This document shows, in pieces, positions 37,018 to 47,746 of a DNA stretch of 64,000 nucleotides. The DNA comes from Adineta vaga (Eukaryota; Rotifera). The notes below the pieces were generated by a model that ran no database searches, was not told where the DNA came from, and worked only from the letters and a program-made list of their open reading frames with translations. The translations under genes and the position numbers were made by a program. The stretch lies in contig CP075495.1 in assembly GCA_021613535.1 (NCBI GenBank), positions 5,518,001-5,582,000 of the forward strand, written 5' to 3'. Position 1 is the stretch's first letter. Every line of letters begins with the position of its first letter.

Positions 37018-39851
37018 ATGAAACGTATTCTGATTCTCATACAATTATTGATTGTTCTATTGAATTATTTTGTGAATTCTGAGATTACAGTTATTGAAGT
37101 GAAATATCCATTAAAGGTAAGAGATATGGATAATTCTGATGAAAGTATTTAACTATTATATACACTAATACAACCATTCTCTCTGAATAATTACTTTGAA
37201 ATGCTATGGAATCGTATTGTATTCTTAAGAAAAAAGCAAGTTTACGATAATTCCAACGACATCATCTCTTTATGCAACTATTTGAGAATGTTAATCAAGA
37301 AGATAGCAATGTGCAGTAGCTTTTTTTATTCAACAGTTGTCCAATCTCCGTTGACTTTTACAACCTACTTCAAGAAAAAAATCGTCTTACTTTTAAAAGA
37401 AATGTGATTGTCGTTTTATTTTCACCTATGATGGTCTATTTAGGGTCAACGGTCGCCACCAAATGCAGTATGGCCACATCCACAGCAAATCATTGCGTCA
37501 TCTGAGTTGCTCTACATACGTCCACATGATATTACGATTAATTCTAATATTCCAAGTTGTGATATTATTTCAAAAGCTATCGAACGATATGAGCCATTAC
37601 TCTTTCCTCCAGCATTGTCAATGCATGAACCACCATCAAGTGCTGACAATATTTTACAAAGCCTTAATCTGAATATACGTGATGATGGACAATGTGAACA
37701 ATATATTCAACCAACCTCAAATGAAACTTGTATGTTACATATCTCTTCATACAACTTCATCATTCTTCTTCTTCTTCTTCTTCTTCATCTTCTAAGATAC
37801 TCTCAGCATCTCACAACAGATTGCTATTGTCGAATCAACCACTGTTTGGGGTCTTTTACGTGGTCTCGAAACATTCTCACAACTCGTCTATATCAATGAA
37901 AACAATTATGTACGTTCACCATCAACTTCATTTCATCTCATCTCTTGCACTTCCTCTTCTTCTTCTGTCTTTTGTCATAGGTCGTCATCAATAGTTCGAT
38001 GAGCATTGTCGATAGTCCACGATTTCATCATCGTGGTATCATGCTTGATTCATCTCGACATTTTCTTCCAGTTTCAATCATCAAAAAGAATCTAGTGAGT
38101 TATGCAAAAGAAATCATTGGTTTGTATGTTTTGTACGATTATAATTCGTAGGATGTGATGTCGTATAACAAGCTCAATGTATTTCATTGGCATCTTGTTG
38201 ATGACCAGTCTTTTCCATTCGAAAGTAAAACATTTCCCAAGTTATCTGAAATGGTAGATGATAGTGTTTAATTTTGTTTTGTTTGTGAAAAGAATGGTTA
38301 TTGTAGGGAGCATATTCGGTGGATCATGTGTATTCAATCGATGATGTTGCTGATGTGATTGAACATGCACGAGTACGAGGAATTCGTGTTATTCCAGAGG
38401 TACGTCATACATATAGCGTTTGATACGACTTAATCCTCTTCATATTAAAGACACACCTGGTCATACGTTCTCATGGAGTAAATCTATGCCTCAGTTGATC
38501 ACCGTCTGTTGGGCAAATGGAAAACCCTATCAAGCCATATATGCAGTACAAGGTGAAATGGAAATTTTCAATCCAAGCGAACCACGTGTTTATTCAACTA
38601 TGGATGCTTTATTACGAGAAGTAAAAGATAGATTTCCTTCCAATTATATCCATTTAGGTATGTAAAATACTTCCGCTTCTTAAAAAAAACACTTTTTAAT
38701 GTTCTTGTTGAATTTATAAGGTATGGATGAAGTTTATGATAAATGTTGGTAAGTTAGCATTTAACTATGAAGAAAGATTAGATTAGTTGTGTTTGGTTTT
38801 CCTTCAGGCTTTCAAATCCAAATATCAGTCAATGGATGCAGTCAATGAATATCTCAAATGCAAAAGGACTTCATACATACTATGCCGATCGTATTCTTAA
38901 TATAATGCGTAGTATTAATTCAATACCAATTGTTTGGCAAGATGTTTGGGATGAAAAAGTTCAAGTAAGATTTGAATATTTCTAATAAATTTTCTGAGTT
39001 AACTTATCGATTAATTTAGTTACCACTAGGTACAATAGTACAAGTATGGAAGGATACGAGTGACAATATTGAATTTGATACATGGGCATCTTATTTAAAT
39101 CAAGTAGCCAATCAAGGTTATAATGTTATACTATCAAGTCCATGGTATTTAAATTATATTAGTTATGGTAAATATAATACTAACACATCGGTCATGAATT
39201 TGGAATTTTTTAAATATTATGAAATTGAACCACTTCGCGAATTTAATGGTAAAGATATGATTGAATATGACTTAACTTCATTTTCACCATAAACATATGT
39301 ATAGGATCAGAAGAAGCAAAAAAACGTATTCTTGGCGGAGAAGCATGTATGTGGGGTGAATTTGTTGATGGTACAAATTTACTTTCTCGCTTATGGCCAA
39401 AAGCATCAGCTGTAGCCGAACGATTATGGAGTGCTGCTAGTGTTAACAATTCGAAGATGCACAATTTCGATTAGTAACTATACATTTCAGCTATCTATGT
39501 CCTCATAAAATTTTGTATACACTTTGTAGGATGTTCATCGATGCCGTCTATTAAGGTTTGTAGAAAAATTTGAAAGCCAGTGTAGTATTTTTATTTATTA
39601 GACGTGGTATACCCGCTCAACCCATTCTTAATGGTTATTGTGGAAGTTATGAACCGGGCATGCCAAGATCGATGATTAACCATCCAGCATTCAATTATGA
39701 TGTCTCTAATGTGAATGCTACGACGACGACAATAGCATCTCAAACTTCAACTGTTACTAATTCATCATTTGCATCTGGTATATTCAACGATAAATTGTAT
39801 CATGCACTGTATCTGATCCTATGTCTGTTAGGTGTATTTTTCTTATACTAA
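37018..39851 (+). CDS. Beta-N-acetylhexosaminidase (GH20), tandem copy 1, with apparent lesions
   Basis: Removes terminal GlcNAc or GalNAc from glycans; normally lysosomal or secreted. Exons include 37018-37115 (signal peptide [17 protein letters not shown]), 37444-37729, 37797-37909 ([17 protein letters not shown]), 37981-38094, 38152-38253 ([15 protein letters not shown]) and 38307-38399. Then [13 protein letters not shown] and [12 protein letters not shown] carry the TPGH loop and the catalytic Asp-Glu pair; the usual GGDE is GMDE. Two defects are visible. The acceptor in front of the TPGH exon, clear in copy 2, is replaced by cttcatatt. Near 39450 one A is missing against copy 2 (AATTCGAAG versus AATTCAGAAG), shifting the frame to an early TAG. 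Later exons ([25 protein letters not shown], then a Thr/Ser tail with a hydrophobic end at 39851) remain recognisable. It may be a young pseudogene, a truncated protein or carry assembly errors. Confidence 0.75.
37685..38399 (+). repeat. Near-identical block shared with 41234-41943 (gene conversion tract, copy 1 side)
   Basis: From GGACAATGTGAACAATATATTC to GTTATTCCAGAG the two hexosaminidase genes match almost base for base, including four introns; differences are a few substitutions and CTT-repeat length. Exons on both sides differ at many synonymous and nonsynonymous sites. Confidence 0.85.
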
Positions 39852-40769
39852 TACTCAAATAATGAAACTTTGAAAGAGATTGAGAGAAGTCTATCCTCAT
39901 CATTGCTAAGATGTGTGTGTGCATGTGTTTTCTTAATTTAAACAATAAACAGAGGATACTGTTCCATTTAATGCGTTATTGTGTACTTGAGAACTCTGAA
40001 TGATGTTAATGAGTTTAAGAAATAAAAGAAAAATAATCTTTAGCAATAAAAACGATTCATCTACGAAAGATTTATTAGTAATAAAATTTAATCTCTTTCT
40101 CTTATATTTGCAATCATCCTTTATGAAAATGACAAAAAGAATCTAGTATGAAAGTGTATCAACACAATTTATAATCTGTGAATATTAGATATAAATGATA
40201 TAATTGTTTTATTGTTAGACACGAGATTTTTATATGACACGATACCCTATTATCTGTCTCTAAGCAATAACTTCATTTGGTATATACTTCTTATATAGTA
40301 GATCAACAATTATTGACACTCAATTTTTACCTGAAAATAAAACTCGATGAAAAACTAAAGCAAATATGTAACACCTGTTCGATGATCGTTATTCTAATCT
40401 CAGTGGCTTGTACAGATTATCATTTGATTATTCAAGATTAATACCTCTAAAGTTGTTTCAAATGTTTGTCTCAACTGATTTACTTGACGAGAAAAAAACA
40501 GATATACTTTGTTAAAAATAGAAGAAAGCAAATCGACACTTCTAGGTTAAATAATAATATAGAATATCGATAAATGTAATACGAAATATATAAATATATT
40601 TGTAATAAAAGATAAAAGTTTTCAAGAGCAAGATCAATATCTTAGGGTGTGATTATTTTATAGTCTGTTAATAGGTTTGAAGTGAGTGAAAATAAATAGG
40701 TGCGACAATTTATATCTTACCGTTATGTATCATTTCAATCCTTTTGACAAAGATATATTATTTTGTTAG
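39852..40769. other. Spacer between tandem hexosaminidase genes
   Basis: AT-rich spacer of ~0.9 kb with no open frame of interest and no resemblance by eye to the upstream flank of copy 1. It holds an aataaac-type poly(A) signal candidate near 39943-39949 for copy 1. Confidence 0.45.
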
Positions 40770-43424
40770 ATGATGAAATTTATCTTTTATTCAACATTTC
40801 TATTGTTCTATTTGATAATTTTTACATCATGTGAACTCGAATTTATTGCTGTACGGCTTCCATTAAAGGTAAGTGACTTTTTCCAATCAAACTAATTACG
40901 AGGATTTCAACGCAAGAGGCTGTGGGTGAGGGTGAAATAGTTCTTTCTTCTACATTTCATCTTGACTACAAGGTAAATATCAATGGATATTTAGGGAGAA
41001 CGATCCCCACCAAATGCAGTATGGCCACATCCACATCAAATCACTGCATCGCTTGATTTACTATACATTCGACCAAACAATCTTACAATCCATTCTAATA
41101 TTCAAAGTTGTGATATTATTTCAAAGGCCATTCAACGTTATGGAAAGCTTTTCTTTCCGCCAAAACTAATTATGCGAGCTCCGCCAATAAATTCAAACAA
41201 TATTTTGCAAAGCTTGTCCTTAAATATAAGTGATGGTGGACAATGTGAACAATATATTCAACCAACCTCAAATGAAACTTGTATGTTACATATCTCTTCA
41301 TGCAACTTCATCATTCTTCTTCTTCATCTTCTAAGATACTCTCAGCATCTCACAACAGATTGCTATTGTCGAATCAACCACTGTTTGGGGTCTTTTACGT
41401 GGTCTCGAAACATTCTCACAACTCGTCTATATCAATGAAAACAACTATGTACGTTCACCATCAACTTCATCTCATCTCTTGCACTTCCTCTTCTTCTTCT
41501 TCTTCTTCTCTCTTTTGTCACAGGTCGTCATCAATAGTTCGATGAGCATTGTCGATAGTCCACGATTTCATCATCGTGGTATCATGCTTGATTCGTCTCG
41601 ACATTTTCTTCCAGTTTCAATCATCAAAAAGAATCTAGTGAGTTATGCAAAAGAAATCATTCGTTTGTATGTTTTGTACGATTATAATTCATAGGATGTG
41701 ATGTCGTATAACAAGCTCAATGTATTTCATTGGCATCTTGTCGATGACCAATCGTTTCCATTCGAAAGTAAAACATTTCCCAAGTTATCTGAAATGGTAG
41801 ATGATAGTTTTTAATTTTGTTTTGTATGTGAAAATAATGGTTATTGTAGGGAGCATATTCGGCGGATCATGTGTATTCAATCGATGATGTTGCTGATGTG
41901 ATTGAACATGCACGAGTACGAGGAATTCGTGTTATTCCAGAGGTTTGTTTAGTAGATTCTCTTAACTATATAGAGTTAATTCATTGTAATACATAGATTG
42001 ATACACCGGGTCATACTCATTCGTGGGGCAAAGCAATGCCTGAACTATTAACAGCATGTTGGGCAAATGGAAAACCTTATCAAGCTATTTATGGAGTGCA
42101 AGGTGAAATGGAAATTTTCAATCCAAGTGAACCACGTGTTTATTCAACTATGGATGCTTTATTACGGGAAGTTAATGAAAAATTTCCATCGAACTACATA
42201 CATCTAGGTATGTTAGTGGATGACGTATCGGTAGCAAAGCTTGTCTCTTGATTTCTCTTTGTTTACGTTTAGGAATGGATGAAGTTTATGATAAATGTTG
42301 GTAAGTTTACATAGCTGTTAGTAAAATGAAATAATAAAATAGTTTATTTTTACATTTTAGGTCATCTAATCCGAATATTAGCCAATGGATGCAAACTATG
42401 AATATCAACAGTACAAAAGGTCTTCATGCTTATTATGCCGATCGTATTCTCAATATTATGCGTAATATTGGTGCAATACCAATTGTCTGGCAAGATGTTT
42501 GGGATGAACAAGTTGAAGTAGACTCGTTTTTGATTCGGGAATAAATGCATTAGAATGAATTCTTTGTTTTTCATAGCTACCGCCCGGTACCATTATTCAA
42601 GTATGGAAGGGTGCTGATGATTCGTGGGCATCATATTTGAATAACGCTGCCAAACAAGGTTATAATGTTATTCTTTCCACTCCTTGGTATCTAAACTACA
42701 TTAGTTATGGGAAATATAACACGAATACATCGGCCATGAATTTGGAATTTTTTAAATATTATGAAATTGAACCATTGATAAAATTTACCGGTATGATTAT
42801 TCACCATAAGAACTTGATTTCTTAGTCAAATGTTTTTTTTGTACTGTAGGTACTGATGAAGAGAGAAAACGTATTCTTGGTGGAGAAGCATGTGTTTGGG
42901 GTGAATTTATCGATTCTACTAATTTGTTAACAACTTTATGGCCTCGAGCATCAGCTGTAGCCGAACGGTTATGGAGTGCCGCAAATGTTAACAATTCAGA
43001 AGATGCACAATTTCGATTAGTAACTATAACTTATGTTCATATTATTTCTGATTATATTCTTCTCTGTCTATTTTAGGATGTTCATCGTTGTCGCCTATTG
43101 AGGTTTGTTTAATAACTCAAAAAATGAATGCTATCATTTTTTGTCTTGTATAGACGTGGTATACCAGCTCAATCTATTCTTAATGGTTATTGTGGAAACT
43201 ATGAACTGGGCATGACACGATCAATGATTAATGATCCAGAATTTAACTATGATGAATCGACTTGGATTGATGTACTAACAACAGTGCCGCCATCAAGTTC
43301 GACAGTAACACAATCAAGTTCAACAGTACCAACTACATCCAACGCAGCTTCATCAAAAAATACACTTGTATCTATTGGTTTATTCTTCATAACAAAAATA
43401 ATTTTTATGGTTATCGTTTTTTAA
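40770..43424 (+). CDS. Beta-N-acetylhexosaminidase (GH20), tandem copy 2
   Basis: The intact partner of copy 1 with the same exon order. Start ATG ATG at 40770 opens a hydrophobic signal peptide ([15 protein letters not shown]). Domain order is the HEX N-terminal domain (exon from about 40995), then the GH20 barrel: [72 protein letters not shown] across an intron, [12 protein letters not shown] with the catalytic Asp-Glu pair, [10 protein letters not shown], and [15 protein letters not shown]. The C-terminal exons give [20 protein letters not shown]. The protein then continues into a Ser/Thr-rich stem and a hydrophobic end ([17 protein letters not shown]), which looks like a GPI-anchor signal or tail anchor, absent from vertebrate HEXA/HEXB. 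The GMDE in place of GGDE is shared with copy 1. All splice sites checked are canonical. Confidence 0.91.
41234..41943 (+). repeat. Near-identical block shared with 37685-38399 (gene conversion tract, copy 2 side)
   Basis: Partner of the copy 1 block, slightly shorter because one intronic CTT run has fewer units while another has more. Both ends of the similarity fall at the same homologous positions in the two genes. Confidence 0.85.
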
Positions 43425-43733
43425 TAACGACATGTTTTTTATTTTCGACTATGATCATATTAAAAACTGAACTGGCTACAGACTTATTACTTACGATCCT
43501 TTTCGTTTCTTCTCTCTTTCTCTCTCTCTCTTTATTCATTTGTTAAGATGTGAAGGACATTACGATAGATTGTATGTATGTCTGTAACTTGATCTTTTCA
43601 ATAAATAGATGCAACAGAAACAGAAATCGTCTGTGAAACTAGTAAAACGAGACGAGATAAGACGAGTATGGGCATAGCGAGGACTATTTTCAACTTCATC
43701 TGTTTTGAAAATTAGTGTTTGACTGTATGAAGT
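43425..43733. other. Spacer with CT run
   Basis: 3' flank of hexosaminidase copy 2, including a CT-rich run (about 43508-43532) and an aataaat candidate poly(A) signal near 43601. The right end is upstream of the next gene. Confidence 0.45.
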
Positions 43734-45322
43734 ATGCAGGAAAAATGGCAACAAATGAAAATTCCGCCAGCATGGAAACCTGATGAATGGGTTTGTCATC
43801 ATTCAGGTGGTCGACAATCAACAAGAATGGATAACTATTCTGTATATCAACAATCGAAAACTAGATCAGCAATAAGCTACAGAACGTTAGAGAAATCTGC
43901 CACTCCAAAGCGTATTAGTACAGCTAAATTACGAAGACGTAAGTATAAATGAATCAAAGATTTCTTTCAAAACTTTCTTTTCTCTGATGTCCTACAAATA
44001 TAGAGATAGAAAACTTAAGCTTAAAAAGTGCTGAATATCGTCTATCTGCACGTAAATCAAAAGTCAAACGACTGCATGATACTCTGACTCCAATATCGTA
44101 TAAAAGTTTCTATTCATACGCAACACATCGTCATCTTCCTACACCTCCGATCCGTATTCCTAAAATGTCGAAACAATCTTTAAAACGATGGCTCGATGCT
44201 CGTGATGCATATCTTGGTCATAATTATCCATATATTCAAGAAGGTTTGGTACGTCATCGACGAAAACGACGACAACGAAACAAATCAGACAAAGAAATGG
44301 ATAAAATGATCGATTATGACGGAGCTTTATCAATGTTTTCCATGGATTCAGATCGATTTACTCTACCAGAACTAATATCTAGTAGTAAACAACGTCGATT
44401 AAGTCGAAAAGATAGTTATACAAGACGTCTTAGTCGATCAGAAACAAATCTGCGTCGTTCGGGTGGCTTAATACAACGTATTAAATCATTTGTTCGATCA
44501 CCAGTTGCTTCATTGAATCGTCTTCCATGTCGAAAACAACGACAACAAAAGAAAGCACAAATCATTCACGATAATTTTGATGATAAATGTATTGGAACGG
44601 ATATTCATGAACGAGTAACATTTCGAACAGATATAAAACGTTATGACCAAAGTGTACAAGCTAATTTACCTCGTCCTCGATTTGAATTACATCATGAATT
44701 TGATACGAGTATGGTTGTCGGTGAAAGGAGACAACGAATACGATCTGTTCGAAAAGATGTCGAATATCGTGATAAAACAACAGAGACTGATTTTATTGAA
44801 AATTTTGTCAATGTTCTAAAAGAAAAAAAAGAAGAAAACGAAGTCAACGCTCATAAAGATGATAAGGCCACTCGTACTGAGAGAGGAAAAGAAAAAATAG
44901 ACTCATTTACAACCGAACAGTATAACGTTGAACATCATCAAGACAACAAATATTCTTTACCATCAATGTCTGATTCTAATCAACATCAAATCAAAACAAA
45001 AAACGAAGCAATAAAATCACCAAAATTCACAAATACAGGTAATCGAATTGTTCCCCTAACAGATCTATTTCATCCGTCAACAGTCAACAATGAAACTGAG
45101 AAATCTAATGAATCAAGATCAGCAATGGTTACACCGACAGACTCAAATATTTCCGTTCATGAACAATTACACAGGTAAGAATAAGAATTACATAATTAAA
45201 TACCCATCTTTTGTTGCGTTTTACGAAAAGATGTTGTATACATTACTTAACTCTGTCAATACACTTTTTTTTTCTTCAAAGATGAACTTATTCTTAGTGC
45301 AGACATATATGAGATGAGATGA
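43734..45322 (+). CDS. Unrecognised basic, probably disordered protein
   Basis: Three exons join in frame: 43734 to about 43939 (donor GTAAGT), about 44005-45174 (acceptor aatatag, donor GTAAGA) and 45282-45322. The product is about 470 residues, ending DELILSADIYEMR. I recognise no domain. It is rich in Arg, Lys and Ser, with basic clusters (RHRRKRRQRNK, RLPCRKQRQQKK) that may act in nuclear import or nucleic-acid or membrane binding. Two aromatic-basic segments look conserved: KIPPAWKPDEWVCHHSGGR near the N terminus and KRWLDARDAYLGHNYPYIQE in the middle. The Ser/Arg repeats around RLSRKDSYTRRLSRSETNLR resemble basophilic kinase sites. It has no signal peptide or membrane helix. It could be a rotifer-restricted cytoskeletal or ciliary protein, but that is a guess. 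Confidence 0.7.
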
Positions 45323-45518
45323 GAAGAGAAAGCGTTGTCTTGGTATCGAACTAAACACAGTCATATGCAGACGATTGAAGGTATATATATATATATACAT
45401 ATATACATAAGAAAAGTGAAAAGAAAGAACGAACGAAACAACTCATTGTGTTAGTTGAATAGACAACTAAAGTGATATTTGAAGGGTATTGTTAAAATTT
45501 GTCATGCAGTTAGTATAA

Positions 45519-47197
45519 ATGACTGATCATGCTCTATCGATATCATCATCCATACCAACATTAGTGGAAACAAAATCCAATTATTGTAGACTACGGACTC
45601 GTTTCAATCGATTATCGAAAGAACGGCGATTGCTTACTTGTCTTCTTACACTATTTGCGATCATCATGTGTGGTCTACTTGCTGGCATTTTTATTCTGTC
45701 ATGGGCCTACCAAGGTATGTCATTTCCTATCCTCTCAATAGAAGAAACGAAGAAAAAAATGATTTACTCGCTTAATAATTTAAAAAAAAACTTGCTTTTT
45801 GTACATATCAAATGCTCATTCTTAGGACGAACTTCAATTATCTATCGAGAAATAAATTCTACTAATGTTGGTACCACCGTCGAAGGTAAACATTTAAATT
45901 ATTGAGGTTATATTTTTCACCACTTTTCATTCATAAATTTACACGCATTTCTTATTCCTGTTCCTCACTTAAATCATATAGTTTTACATCGAAATGAACG
46001 ATACACATTCATCTCACATAACAATAGCAGTCTATTGACAAGTTCTATTCATACAATATCCTCGACTACAACTACTACTACTACTACTACTACAGAAAAA
46101 CAACGTATGAGCATATTGTTCTAGACACTTGTTATGCTTTCTCTAATGCATAATTTTTATGCTTTGCATTCAATAGCTTTCGTTTTATATGTTATTAAAG
46201 AATCATCAGAATTGACGAAAATATTATTTTTAAAATTTTTCATTCTAGTGGCTCGTTATGGCGAATCTTGCGATAAGGATAGTGACTGTGAAAATCCATT
46301 TATCTGTCATAAGAAAGGATCATCAATACCAGGTATGTGTCGATGTCCATTGAAGTATGATTTTGTTAAAGATCGATGTGGTAAGTAAGAATAATATATG
46401 CAAATGAAACCTATTTTAATCTTTAAAATTTGATTCTATATAAGTTGGTGATCTCAATGCATTATGTATCAAAGATATCGATTGTCAACGGTATATGCTC
46501 TGTACTGGTATGAAGGATGGTACACGTCAATGTCAATGTCAAACGCAATTTCATTATGATAATGAACGACGACGATGCCGTAAGTTTAATCAAAACTACG
46601 CTAGATTCATTTAAATTATAGAATGCTAAACTTTTGATTTTCTTCTAAGGTGGTGATTACGAAGCTCCATGTGGAATTAGTGCTGATTGTCGAGCAAACC
46701 TTGTTTGTAATAAAACTGTAACATCAGCATTTTGTTCGTGTGAATCCCATTATCAGTATCATCTAAATGGACGAAAATGTCGTGGCAATCCAGGTGCTGT
46801 ATGTGATCGAATGACGGCGGAATGTGTTGACAATGCTGAATGTCGTGATGGTGCTTGTGAATGTTCTAATCAATTTGTACCAGATGAAAATAAAGTATGC
46901 GGTAAGTAAATACGATGTAGTTTGTTTGGTTTTGCGAATGACATAGACAAGTTTGTTTTTAAATAAATTTAGTTGATCCATGTCCAACAAAACTGACAGC
47001 CCAAGCACGAATTCGTTATCCAGGCAATTGTCGACGATTTATTGATTGTCAACAGAAGTAAAATCTTTCTTGATAGTACGTCGATAATCTATTTATTCTC
47101 TTCATTTAGATCAAAAACTGAATGTCCAGAAATGACCATATTCAATCTACGTACTCAACTTTGTGACTATCCTAAAAATGTCTTTGATTGTCGATAG
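45519..47197 (+). CDS. Type II membrane protein with Cys-rich EB/EGF-like repeats and C-terminal chitin-binding domain
   Basis: About seven exons encode roughly 400 residues. A short cytosolic N terminus is followed by one transmembrane helix (LLTCLLTLFAIIMCGLLAG, about residues 39-58). A Thr-rich stalk (a run of about 11 Thr from ACT/ACA codons near 46068-46095) suggests O-glycosylation. Then come four Cys-rich modules of EB or EGF-like spacing, for example GESCDKDSDCENPFICHKKG, ALCIKDIDCQRYMLC, APCGISADCRANLVC and AVCDRMTAECVDNAEC. The last exons encode a six-Cys peritrophin-type (type 2) chitin-binding domain: CPTK, RYPGNCRRFIDCQQ, TECPEM, FNLRTQLCDYP and FDCR at the C terminus. Such a protein could tether chitinous cuticle, jaw or egg-shell material to the cell surface; that is inference. 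The stop is at 47195-47197. Confidence 0.8.
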
Positions 47198-47746
47198 AGA
47201 TTCCTTTTTAAATTTAGTATTAATTATTTGTTTTTCTGTATGACAAATGAATTTATCTAGAATTTCATATTATTACTCATTCATCTATCATGAATACCAA
47301 TACAAATTATTGCATGATTTCGGATGGGAAGGGTGATGAGGACAAAGGCTGTGTGAGAGTATTTTCTTGGACATCTTCCAAAAGCAGTATTTTATCATAT
47401 GATTCCGATCATTGTTACAGCACGGATTATCTGAAGTATCTATGGTGCTTCATCATAGGATATCGTAAACAATTGTTTAGTTGAATTAGCTCGAATTGTA
47501 TGGACAACTGATGAAAGCAAATAACTGGCTAGCGCAAGAAGAACATTATGTTGTTTAAAAAAACTTTCTATCCTTGAATCTAGTCTAAATTGAATCATAT
47601 CGATTTTTTACAGCGCCATCTTTCAATAGAAAAAAGAACAAGTCTTCTTATTAGCCAATCACATAATTGACTCTTCCGAGATAAATTTTTCCTTACGACT
47701 ACGAACTTTTCACTTTTGCTTAAAATCGATATTCAACTGCTTTCAG
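47198..47746. other. Spacer, no gene seen
   Basis: 3' flank of the chitin-binding protein and promoter of MPP10. A 64-codon plus-strand open frame (47290-47484) has no recognisable features. A pyrimidine-rich segment (ctgctttcag) directly precedes the MPP10 ATG and could be a splice or trans-splice acceptor. Confidence 0.4.
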
